From positions 30,579,238-30,643,237 of the forward strand of contig OY756960.1 of NCBI GenBank assembly GCA_963580455.1: a stretch of 64,000 bases of DNA, written 5' to 3'. The notes beneath the pieces were generated by a model. It saw only the letters and a list, made by a program, of their open reading frames with translations. It was not told where the DNA came from and did no database searches. Position numbers and translations under genes: made by a program. Positions within the stretch are counted from its first letter, which is position 1. Every line of letters starts with the position of its first letter. Below are positions 32,803 to 44,800 of this stretch, one piece after another. Origin of the DNA: Euonymus europaeus. Taxonomy: Eukaryota > Streptophyta > Magnoliopsida > Celastrales > Celastraceae.

Positions 32803-35800
32803 GGTCCCGCACACGTCGGGTATCCCGGATGCATATTTGCATCTGGGATTCTATTATTGTCCGTTGGATTAATCCAACGGACACAGTGAATATATTTTCA
32901 ATTTTTAAGTTTTGTTTTCTTTGACACTTTCTCTCTCCTCACAAGACTCAATCGCGACATCTATCCTCACACTTTCTCTTCCGGTCACCTCCTGTCTCAT
33001 CTCTCGTGGCATCTCTCCTCAGCCAGTTCTTTCGGTCACCATCTGTCTGTCTCCGCCCAGTTCCGTCGCCGGCCGCACCTCTCCATCCCAACTCATCACC
33101 TCCGGTTGCCAAGCTCGACCAAAGGGACAGGGGCTACAGCGGAAGGCGCTTAAGACTGATTCATCCTGAAGTGCTCCTTATAAGAGAAAGATTGAACTTG
33201 CTTCAAGGAAAACAAATACCCTTACATCTAAAAAGGACAGATCGTTTAATGCGGCTGAATACAGACTGCAAAGAACTCAAAAGAAAAGGAACTTATTGCC
33301 TTGTGCCCTCGAACCACTCACTTGGGGCAGTATTCAGGAAGCAAGGTGCGTAGCCTGCACTCATCTACAGCAGGCGGGTTACACTTTCCACTGTGTCGAG
33401 TGTGAGGTGCCAAGGTCAAGCCTAAGCTTAGGAGACCCCAGAAGAGGCAATTCAATGGTTGAAAGAGAGGAGAGAGGTATACCCCAACAACTAGTTCCAA
33501 TAAGGGTGCAGATTTGGGTAGATGGTGCTCGGAGGAGAAGAAGAACGTGAGAGGAGGAGCGGCAGAGAGAGTCTCACGAGAGAGAGGATGTGTTCGAGGA
33601 GAGAGAAACAATCTGTGACAAAAAAAATTGAAAGATTTTTTTTAAAAAAAAACGTGTCTACCGTTGGATTAATCCAAAGGCAGAGACTTGTATCCCGGAT
33701 ATAACTTTATATCCGGGATACCCGAGGTGTGCGGGACCGTGTATATATATGTATAACAAAAATAAAAATTGTGTCATACTTGGAAATATATGATGAAACT
33801 TTAATTCCAAATTTACTTTTATTATTTTAGATATCACGGTTGGAGCGGTTTTTTCTCAAAAATAAAAAGTAAAAGAGCCTATGACAATCTATTCATCAAA
33901 CTTACTTTTATTATTCTAGATATCACGGTTTGAGCGGTTTTCTATCAATCGACCACTATAGCTATATTAATAGACACGGTGGTGTATCATGGATGACAGT
34001 CTAGCAACCGGATTTTTTCCGAGTCCAATTCAAAAAGAATGGCAAAAAATAAAAAATAAAATGCTTTTGCCAAGTCCAATCCATAAGTTCTCATAAACTA
34101 GACCCAAAACATAGTAGTCCAATTAGGGATTCGACCTATGTTTTGAGAATTTTCTGAAAAAGAGAGGGAATTATTAGAGATAAGACAAAAAGGAGGAAAA
34201 ATCAAATAATTGAGAGGAGAAAATAGAAAAATAATTAAGGAAAAACCAAAAAAAGGAAGAAGACCAATTTTTACAGGGAAAAAAAACAAGGAAGAAAATC
34301 GTGTTTTGAGAAAGGAAAAGAGAATCAATAAAAAACAAAAAAAAGGAAAAATAATTCTTTAATTCTTGATTGGGAACAATTAAGGAGAGGGAGGATTTTC
34401 GAGATTAGAATTTGATTTAGGAAACACAATATAAAAAGGGGTGGGGAGACCTAATTCCTTTCCACTTTCTCCAACACCAAGCCACCATCACCGAAACCAC
34501 CTTTCTCTCACTCCTCACTCGCCCCAAATTCCTATTACCCGAAGCTTCTTCAGCCACCCACCACCCGAGTACCATCACTCTTACCCGAACTGCACCAATT
34601 CTTTCTTCCTCGGTTTTCCTTTTTCCTTATTCCATTATCACAGGTGTGATACACATGTATACACATTGCATGTTCTGTTTGTATATACACATATATGTGT
34701 GTGTGTGTATACACGCATGAACTTGCTGTTACAATTACATGTGTTATGTGTGTGTATTATTATACGTATATATATCATATTGTAGATATTGTTAAATGAG
34801 ATGCGTGTGTGTTCGTGCCTGTGTTATACATATGGATTACTTTTGTTATATTGTTCATACATGTGTGCGTATATATATATATATATATATTTATTTATTT
34901 ATATTTAACGAGGTATATATTAGAGTTACCGTCCTTTTTTATCAAAAAAAAGTATATATATATAGATGTATATATATTGTATATGTATATCGATCATGTA
35001 CATTATCTATTTACATATACATGGATATATGTTTAGGCTTTTATTATGGATTCATTCCTTGAGCTTGTGGTGTATTTACTTTGGGCCTTAAATATTGTTT
35101 AGGCTTTTGCATATTAACACTTAGCGATCTAACAAAACTCATATTTTATAGTTTTTATTTCATTATTAGTAATCAATTGACAGTTTATACGCTATCATAA
35201 ACTTACGTATTATCAAATACTACACAACTTATTTGACAACTCATATGCTATTAAAATTTACGCTCTACCAAATGACCACTTATATTGTTTGGGTTTTGAA
35301 TATTTGGTTTGGAATGCAAATCTTGTATTGGACTTTGGTTAAGTAACTTCAATTTTTGAGAATTTATTTTATCTTTCTTGTATGTGGTCCCAAGGCCATC
35401 TTAACCATGTAATATAATTGAAAAGTAGTATAAATAATTATGTTAGGTTTCTAGATAATTTAATATGCATGTTAGGGAATAATCAAGTATATTTTGGTAT
35501 AAATGTTTAGAATTTACTCTCTCTCAAGGCCATTTTAAGCATCTCCACCTTTCCAGCACCTTACTGTGCCCCTCATCAAGCACCTTACCGTGCCCCGTGT
35601 TACCCTCTCTTTCAGCAAAGGCCGCCAGATCTTAATGACTAGAATCCCCGTAATAACTTCCCAACCCAAAAACTTAAGAGGCGTGTCGCTCCAATTTCAG
35701 GAGTACCCCCTTATTACAAAGCTGATATGACCTGTGTGTACCATGGGAATACACCTGACCATTCTACTAATGTTTGCATAGATTTTAAAAAGATATTCCA

Positions 35801-38800
35801 AATATGAAGGATGTCGATTGGTTGAAGTTCAAAAGGGTGCGAATGCCCAATGTGAATGATAACCTTTTTTCGAATCATGGGAGCGAAGAAGTGAACATGA
35901 TCGAAGAAGTGAGAGAGCAACAGAAGGATGAGATAAATGTTGCTGAGAGAGACATGTATAGACTGATGTTTGGGGGAGAATTAAAGCCCATTACTTTGCA
36001 ATCCCTCTACGATAATGCTTAGAGAGAGACCCAACCCTGCCCCCTACCAACCACCGCAAACCCCCACCCCCCACCTGCCGTCGACCCTCAAATACCCAAC
36101 CATTATCCCACCAGACATATTATTCCACCCCTACCCCCTTATTCTCCTCCCTATTACCAGCCACTGTTTCAACCTACTCAAACCCAACCTCCCCAGATCC
36201 AAATTCATGGTGCCCCTTACTCATACCCCCCACTTTCATACCTACCAAATCTTCACCCTACTCGCGATTTCACTGAGCAAGTATCTATACCTCCTTCCCA
36301 ACCTATGTCTCTTGGCTTACCTAGGACCCAAGTTTTGCCCAGACCTGAACCCAACACCTATACTCATGCAATCAGATCTACACTTCCTCCATCCCAAACA
36401 CGGTCTGAGTCTGAGACCTGCATGGTGTATGTTGAAAATTTCCTCGACAGAGTGGACCCTTTTGTGCTGAAGAAAGTCATGAGTAAGTTCGATGAGGTTA
36501 TGTATGTGTTCATCTCTAGACGGCTGTCCAAGAGTGGGCGCAGATTTGGTTTTGTTTCCTTCAGGGGACCGCAAGACGACAAGCTGCTCAATGGTGTGAA
36601 AAGTACATGGTTTGGAAGCCATAAGGTCAAGGCCAATTTCTCCAGGTTCTCTAAAAATGATAAAGGCAAAGAGGCTGTTCTTGGATCTAAAACACAACCT
36701 AGACGGGGTTTCCCCTATAAGAGAACTGATCAGAGACAATTTTCTGAGGTCCTAAAAGGGACAGAGGTGACTACGCTAATGGCTAGAAATACAAACTTTG
36801 TTGAAGGAAGATCGCAAGGCACCTCTGGAAAGGTGGGGAATCAAGGAAAATCAGTGACAGTTCAATCGAGGGAAGACGAGAAGGAGTGGCTGGAGCGCTC
36901 TGCAGTGGGGTATATTTTAGACTTTGATTATCTTCTGCACATTGCAAATATCCTTCACAATGAAGATATGAATGTAAACGCCAGACCGATGGGGGGAAAA
37001 CAAGTGTTGCTCACTTTTACGACAAAGGAAGATATGCAAAAAACACTATCAAATGGTAATTAGTTAGGTGAATGGTTTGATTTTATGAAGCCGTGGTGCT
37101 CCACTGCTACTTGCAAAGAAAGGTACACTTGGCTACGATTTTCAGGTATTCCGCTCCATGGTTGGACTGATGAGGTGTTCATAGAGCTTGGTAGTCTTTG
37201 GGGAAGATATGTCACCACTGATGAGGAGACTACTAATAAAAAACGTTTGGATGTGGCCTGGATCTTGATTTCCTCAACGGAACGGAATAAAATTATGGGC
37301 TCGATTTTTATGATTATTGATGGTGAAGTTTTTCATATCAATGTGGCTGAAGAACCATACCGTTATATATTTTTGCCCCCACAAACTGCGGCACCAGTGA
37401 TTCCAGTGATGGAGGAAGAAGAAAATATGGTGCCGGTTGCAAGTCCGGCTCATTCTGATATGGCGGTTGCACCTGCCGGAATGTCTCCGGCAACGTTTAG
37501 TGTAGGAATGTCACAGCACAACCAGATTAAGGGGGGGAAATTCAAAATTCAAAAACTTCTGACACACCTGGCTTTCTGAACCGTACTGCCATCCATAATG
37601 ACAGTCATGTATCAGTAGGGAGAAAGGTTTCTACTTTTAGTGAGTTGGCACTGGGACACATGCAGTGTGTGGGAGATGGGGAAAGGGTCTCAGAAGTTTC
37701 AATCTTGAACGAAGTAAGTGGGCTTGTCAAGGTGGTAGAGATTGGGCAAGCTAGTGGGCTTGTTAAGAAGGCAGAGACAGGGCAGGCTAGTGGTTTTGTT
37801 ATGAAGCCCAACTTTCAAGGCCAACCCCCAAATGACCAATCTACAAATGACACAGTTATACCTAGTGAAAAGGGTGACTTAGGTTTAAGTGTACCTCCAG
37901 GTTTCGAGCGTATCACCCCTGTGACCAAGAGAAGAATAGGCCGAGGCCCTAAACACTCCAAAAGAGTGGCTTTTAAGCATATCCTTTCGGAGCAATGCCT
38001 CAAAGTCGCAAATGAGGGTAAAAGGCAAATGAAGGTGAAGTGCAAAGGGAAATTTCCACTCAATTCAAGTGAAGGCAGTACGTCTGTAGAGGGACCGGAT
38101 AATGTTAATGGTGGAGGAGCTAGCGGCCGCTATGATGATGAAGTTCAAGCAACTATGGCAGTTTGGCGGTTGTTGAAATTATCAAAACCAGTGCATGATG
38201 ATGTTATACGAAAGAAAATGGAGGAAATAATCTCAAAAGAAGTCGCTGAAGTGTCGCCAAGGAATGGAGAGGGAAAGTAGCATGGATTGAATGATGTTGG
38301 GGAGATGAAGGGTGTATTTGTTTCTTATGTTTAATGCACTAGTCTGGAATATAAGAGGTTTGGGCAGCAACCTCAAAAGCAAAGCTGTCTCCAAATGGGT
38401 TCAGTTAAAGAAAGTAGATTTATTGATAATCATAGAGACAAAACTAGAAGAGATATCTGATAAGATTATCAAGAGTTGTTGGGGTTCTAGATGTGTTGAA
38501 TGGTCTGCTCTAAAGTCAAATGGAGCATCCGGTGGTGTGTTGGTGTTGTGGAATCCCACAGTAATTCAGGTGCGTGATGTGGTTAAGGGGAGTTGCTGGA
38601 TTTCATTAGATGCTAAAATTCTTCAAAATGAGTTTGCTTGTTGTCTTTCTGCTATCTACGGCCCAATTGATGCGAACTCAAGGGCTGCTATATGGAATGA
38701 GTTAGCATTAGTTCAAATTCATGCATCGGCCCCATGGCTACTTATGGGTGATTTCAACGAAATTTTTGCTCTTCAAGATAGGCAAGGGCAGCAGTTTATG

Positions 38801-41800
38801 ACTTCTGGGATGAGGGCTTTTGCCTCTTTTATTTCAAGTTCAAGTCTTATTGAAATCCCGCTGCTAGGAAGAAAATTCACATGGCGCAATCGTAGAAGTC
38901 AGAGTCGTATTGATAGAATGTTTGCATCAATGGAGTGGTTCTCAAAGTTCCCCAGTTTGAGATTATGGAATTTGTCTAGGGGGTTGTCAGATCATACCCC
39001 GCTACTGCTGGAGACTGAAAAAGTAAATTGGGGGCCGAGACCTTTCAAAGTATTAGACTGTTGGTGGCAATATCCTCATTTTTTAACCACGGTGGAAGCA
39101 CTCTGGGATGCTATTAATTCAAATGTTGACGCAGAGGGTCATGTCTTCAGAAAATTCCAGCTACTTAAAAAATTGTTGAAGATCTGGAATGTTGAGGTCT
39201 TTGGCAATGTGGATGAGAAGGTGAAGAGATTAGAGCTCGAAGTGGACAAATGGGAATTAACTGCGGAAGAGAGAACACTTGGAGATTATGAATGTGAACT
39301 GTTGAGTACTCTGAAAAGGGGCCTATGGTCAGAAAGCAAGAACCAGGATTGCATATGGAGGCAAAAGTCAAGAATAAATTGGGTTGTTGGGGGGTTGTTG
39401 GGGGAGATAAAAATACAAAGTTTTTCCATGCTTCAGCAGGGATCAGAGGCAATTTGAATCAAATTCTTAGTCTTCGTGTTGGGGAGGAGCATATATATGA
39501 TCCGTATCGCTTGAAGGCGGTTGTACTAAGCCATTTCAAGAATGTTTTCTCCAACCACCGTGGTATATATGTTCACTGGGAGGGCCTACCTTTTAACTCA
39601 ATCCCATTTGGTGTATCAACCTCTTTAGAGGAGGCATTTTCGCTTGATGAAATCAGAAAGGCTGTGTGGAGTTGTGATGAGTTTAAGGCGCCGGGTCCGG
39701 ATAGGTATAATCTCAATTTCATCAAAAAATCTTGGAGTATTGTGGGTGAGGACATTTGCAAGATGGTACTTGATTTTTATGGCTCAGGAAAATTGCCTCA
39801 TGGGATAAACTCTTCCTTTATCACTTTAGTGCCGAAAAGGAGTGGTGCATCCAGAATTTCAGAGTACAGGCCAATTAGCTTGGTAAGTAGCCTCTACAAA
39901 ATAATTTCGAAAGTCTTGGTGGAAAGACTAAAGCCAGTTATGCCTCTAATTATAAGCGAATCTTAATCGGCTTTCATGAAAGACAGGCATATATTAGATA
40001 GTATTTTAATTGCAAATGAGGTCATCCATTCAATCAAGAAAAGGAAGAAAAAGGGTGTGCTGTTCAAGTTGGATATGGAAAAGGCTTTCGATTCAGTTGA
40101 TTGGCGTTACCTGGAGATGGTTATGTTAAGGATGGGGCTCGGTCAGAAATGGAGGGGCTGGGTTATGCAGTGTGTGTCGACTGCTAGAGTCTCCATTCTA
40201 GTTAATGGTTCCCCAGCTGATGAATTCCAAATGCAAAGAGGCATAAGGCAGGGAGATCCTCTATCGCCGTTCCTCTTCAATGTCGCTGCAGAGGGTTTGC
40301 ATCAGTTGTTCAAATCAGCAGAGCAGAAAGGTCTCTTGAAAGGCATAGAAGTGAAGAGGGGGTCACTCAGGATATCACATATCCAGTATGCGGATGATAC
40401 CTTGGTATTCTGCAAAGCTAAGTTGAGATATGTTCAAGCTATTAAACGAATACTGAGGTGCTTTCAGATTATTTCGGGGCTGAAGGTAAACGTCTCCAAG
40501 AGTTCCCTAGTGGGTGTGGGAGTCAGCAAGTTATGGGTTGATCGAGTGGCTTCCGCATGCCACTGTAAATCAGATACCTTACCGATTAAGTATTTGGGTG
40601 TACCATTGGGAGCCAACTTTAAGTTAGCTCAAACCTAGAATCCAGTAATAGACAAATTCAAGCTTAGGTTGGCAAAATGGAAAGGGAGATGCCTATCCAT
40701 TGGAGGTAGGATAACCTTGATTAAATCTGCTCTAGCAAATCTCCCAATATATTTTATGTCCTTGTTCAAAATTCCGGTTCTGGTGGTAAAAAAAAAATAG
40801 AAGCAATTCAGAGGCAGTTTCTGTGGGGAGACACGGTTGAGAGAAAACGTCTCCATCATGTGAGTTGGAGCCAAGTGGTGCTGCCTCGAAAGGAAGGAGG
40901 GTTAGGGATTGGTAATATAATTCTAAAAAATCAATCTCTCCTATTTAAATGGATCTGGAGATTTATGAAAGAGGAGAATGCTTTATGGAGGGTGCTGGTA
41001 CTTGGGAAGTATGGGGGAAATATCTCTCTTTCTGCAGGTTCAACCTACATTCTGGTGGCAACATCAGTTTCACAATTGTGGAGTGGCATTCAGTGCCTAG
41101 TGTCTGATCCTTTCTCAGTTACTGGAATATTGTATCGTGAAGGCTTTGCGTTGGTGCCCGGAGATGGAAAAAATACAAAATTCTGGCAGGATAGTTGGCT
41201 CCAAAATCAACCATTATCCTCTTCATTTGAACGACTATTCAGCCTTTCCACTCAAAAATACAGCACCATTGATGAAGTTGGGGTCTGGAATCATCAAAGT
41301 TGGGAGTGGAGATTTGGTTGGAGAAGAAGGTCATTTGGGTGGGAGGAGCGGGTGCTGGCGTCATTATTGCAGCATCTTTCTCACTCCTCTTTGTGTCCCA
41401 ATAAGGCTGATAGAATTATTTGGAAGTTCTCGAGTGAAGGAATTTTTACTGTCAAATCCATGTATGCAAAGTTAGTGGAAGGCCCGAACACAATACAAAG
41501 GCCAAGTTTCTACTCTGGAATTTGGAAAGGATTGGCTCCACCAAAGATAGAAATTTTTGCATGGTTGCTGCTGCTTAAAAAAATCCCAACTAGGGATAGT
41601 TTGGAGCGGAAGGGGATCATCCAAAATGCAGAAAATTTCTGCCCGTTCTATCTTTCTACTCAAGAGACCGTGAATCATCTTTTTTGTCATTGTATAGGGC
41701 CTTCAACATTGTGGTATAAAGTCATTAGGTGGTGGGGACTGAACTGGTGTATGCCTAATGATATAGAAATATTATTTGAGCAATGGTGTCTCCTGGCTGA

Positions 41801-44800
41801 TAGGGGTTCTTTTCAAAAGAAGGTCTGGAAATTGCTTTTCTATATAATGGTATGGTCTATTTGGAAGGAGAGAAATGATAAAATATTCAATGGAGTGGAC
41901 GTCGACTGGGACCATATGTTCAAAATGATTTTTGTTAGATTGCATTATTGGATTTTTGGTCTTGACAAGCATTTCCCTTATTCAAGTGCACAGCTCCAAT
42001 CTACTCCAAATGTTGTACTATTGTGGTCCAACTATAGGAAGACCACAACAGCAGCTGCTGTAAATCAACTTCACTGGGTACCTCCGGATGGCGATGATCT
42101 GAAGTGGAATGTGGATGGCTCATCTCTGGGCAAGCCGGGTCGAGCAGGATTAAGAGGTGTTCTTCGGGACTCATTGGGCACAATCCTATGTATATTCTCA
42201 TATACGGGAGGAATATGCGAATCTAATGAAGCGAAATTGAAAGCCATTGGTAAAGCTCTAGAACTCACCATTTCATCAAATATTGCAGTAGGTAAAAGAG
42301 TTTTGTTGGAATCGAACTCTTTGAATGCCTGTAAATGGGCATCATGTAGCTGTGATATTCCTTGGAGATTGGCCAAAGTTGGGAATGAAATTGCCCGAGC
42401 ATCACTTAAAATTGGAAGCTTGTCTTTCAAACATATACTGAGACATGGGAATGAAATTGCAGATCTATTGGCCAAGGAAGGAATAACAAGAGATTCAGAT
42501 TTTGTGTTTTGGTTTTAATGTCTTAATCTTCACTGTAATACTTGATTTTCATTATTGTTGTTAGCTGGGCAAGCACTGTTTGCCTCTTTATGGTTTCTTG
42601 TTTTTTTTGTTTGTGTTTTTTGTTGCTTTCCTTCTTCTTGAAGGATTTAAACCCGTATTTTGTACTTTGGTATTCCTCCGCCATTGGTGAGGGTTGTTTT
42701 TTGATATGCCTAGGCTAAGCCTGTTTATCAAAAAAAAAAGTATTTGCAGTCAGTCTCGTACAGTGGTCAAGCTGTTCCTTGGAACTATGGCACGGATGAA
42801 AAGAAGATATTGGTAACGTTAGTGGAGTTGGTGGGATGACTTGTACATGGAGATGCTATAGCCCAAAAGTTTTGGAGATAGAGAAAAAACAAGAAAGAGA
42901 AAGGACCAGTTTTGGTTGACATGGAACTAGGAGAGCCTGAAAAGGAAGTTAAAACTTGTGAAAGAATAGGAGATCCAAGAGTTTTTGAAAATTATCAAGC
43001 AAAGTGAGTACATGGTGGTAGATCAATTGAAGAAAACGTCTGCAAAGATTTCAATTTTTGAGCTAATGATGAGTTATGAGCCACATCGAAAAGCTTTGAT
43101 GAAAATTTTGAATCAAGCCTATGTGCTAGAGAAGATACCTACCGAGTCGTTTGAAGGACTAGTAGGCAATATCTTGGCCACTGTGGCTCAATTTTAGTCT
43201 ATTCGTGTATATCTGGTGTAGGTTTTCAATAGTTTTTTTGTTTAGCTTCATGTCTTAGTCTTCCTGTTTATGTCCCGCTTGGTTTTGGGCCCTTTTGGCT
43301 TAGTTTTTTGGTGTTGTTACAGCTTTTGTAACCACGGTATTCCTTCGCCATAAGCGAGGCTATTAATAAAATTGATGAGGTACCGTCCTCTTTTATCAAA
43401 AAAAAAATCTTGGCCACTCATCTACTGTCTTTTACAGATGAAGAATTACCCATAGAGGGGGAGAGAAGATAACAGAGCCCTTTACATCACCGCGCTTTGC
43501 ATGGAAAAGTAACTGAACAACATCTTGATTGAAGATGGTTCAGCATTCAATCTAATGCCAAAAGAAACCTTGAGGGGCCTTTATGTAGACTTGTCAAATA
43601 TCAGAGCTAACTCGATATTAGTTAGAGCATTTGATGGGGATGCTATTTTCAAGATTTTGTTCATTGTTATGGACATTCTACCATCTTATACGCGTATATC
43701 ATATTGTATATATATGTTATATGAGATGGTGTATTGTGCGTGTGCATTTTATACATGGATTGCTTTCGTTATATTGTTTGTACTTGTGTGTGTGTGTATA
43801 TTTTCTATATGTATATCGATCACGTACACTATCTATTTACGTAGACATGTATATATGTTTGGGCTTTTATTATTGATTCATTACTTGAGTTTGGGGTCTA
43901 ATTACTTTGGGTCTTAAATATTGCTTAGACTTTTGTATATTAAATATTACTTAGACTTTTGTGTATTAACACTTGGACCTTTGATATTGTTTAGGCATTG
44001 AATATTAGGTTTGGACTGTAAATATTGTATTTGACTTGGGTTAAGTAAACTTAGTTTCTTGGGATTTTATTTTATCTTTCTTGTATGTGGTCCCATGGCC
44101 ATCTTAACCATGTAATAATGTAGTGTAAATTATTGAAACATAGTATAAATAGTTATGTTAGGTTGCTAGATAATTTAATATGCATGTTAGAGAATAATCA
44201 AGTATATTTTGACATAAATGTTTAGAATTTACTTTGTCACAATTATGCCTATAATTACCCATTTAATTACGCAACTCGTCAACCACGATTTTTTAAAAAT
44301 AAGATTTGTAGTAAACTGTTTTCATTCGGTCGTGATTTGAAACATCTTGATATTCATCATTTTATTTGTGTTTCTCAATTTTTGGTCAAACCTCACCCAC
44401 TCCTCCATCACCATCACTCCATCAATCACTCACCCACATCCTCATTTTCAACCCAAACTCTTCAATTTTAAATTCCACCATTTCTTTTTTTTGGACGAAC
44501 TCTCAACACTTCACATCTCACCAACTCTAACACCTAGACACCTAATGACCACTTATCTTCTTTCTCACCCTCTCCCACCTAATCTCAACTAATCATCTTC
44601 CTCATCCCTTCTTCTTCTTCTTCTACCCAAATGGGGAAAACCTTTCTTCTCCTTCCTCATCACAAGCCTATATCATTAGATCCCTTCTCCATCTCCAGCC
44701 TTCATCTATAACATCACCAACCTTTTTCACCTCCAAAGAAAAAATATTCCTCTACCAAATCTTCTCTCATAACCACTCTGACAAACACATTTTCTTCCAC

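Larger units (their letters stand above)
36023..42740 (+). mobile_element. Near full-length plant L1 LINE (RRM ORF1, RNase H ORF2)
   Basis: About 6.7 kb. ORF1 has an RNA-recognition motif. ORF2 has an APE endonuclease, a reverse transcriptase, a zf-RVT-like region and a C-terminal RNase H, the layout of one plant L1 group. The element ends in a short 3' UTR and an A run at about 42731-42740. It is defective in a handful of places: stops at 37061, 39964 and 40636, and frameshifts near 37550, 39400 and 40790. The 5' limit is set by the end of gypsy gag homology, and I could not identify a convincing target duplication. It lies in intron 2 of the DMR6-type gene, opposite to the gene. Confidence 0.85.
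34431..44235 (+). mobile_element. Remnant of a Ty3/gypsy element, deleted and split by L1s
   Basis: The pieces are an LTR-like copy to about 35513, a gag/nucleocapsid piece at 35540-36022, an inserted L1, pre-protease sequence at 42741-43182, an inserted truncated L1, a protease piece at 43419-43682, and a second LTR copy at 43683-44235. The segment 34755-35513 is a diverged direct repeat of 43683-44235. The second copy starts in the middle of the first, directly after protease sequence, so RT, RNase H, integrase and the start of the 3' LTR were deleted. The protein motifs ([15 protein letters not shown], then [20 protein letters not shown]) point to a non-chromodomain plant gypsy lineage. 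Confidence 0.65.

Noticed and set aside
32661..35062. Tyr/Ile-rich ORFs around (TA)n and (GT)n runs
   Set aside because: Simple-sequence translations such as YIYIYIYI. Not genes.
36317..36739. Minus-strand ORFs over the L1 ORF1
   Set aside because: Shadows of the + strand RRM coding sequence. There is no independent motif.
36000..42760. A target-site duplication for the large L1
   Set aside because: The flanks ACTTTGCAATCCCTCTACG and TATTTGCAGTCAGTCTCG look alike but match at only about half the positions. I do not count this as a TSD.
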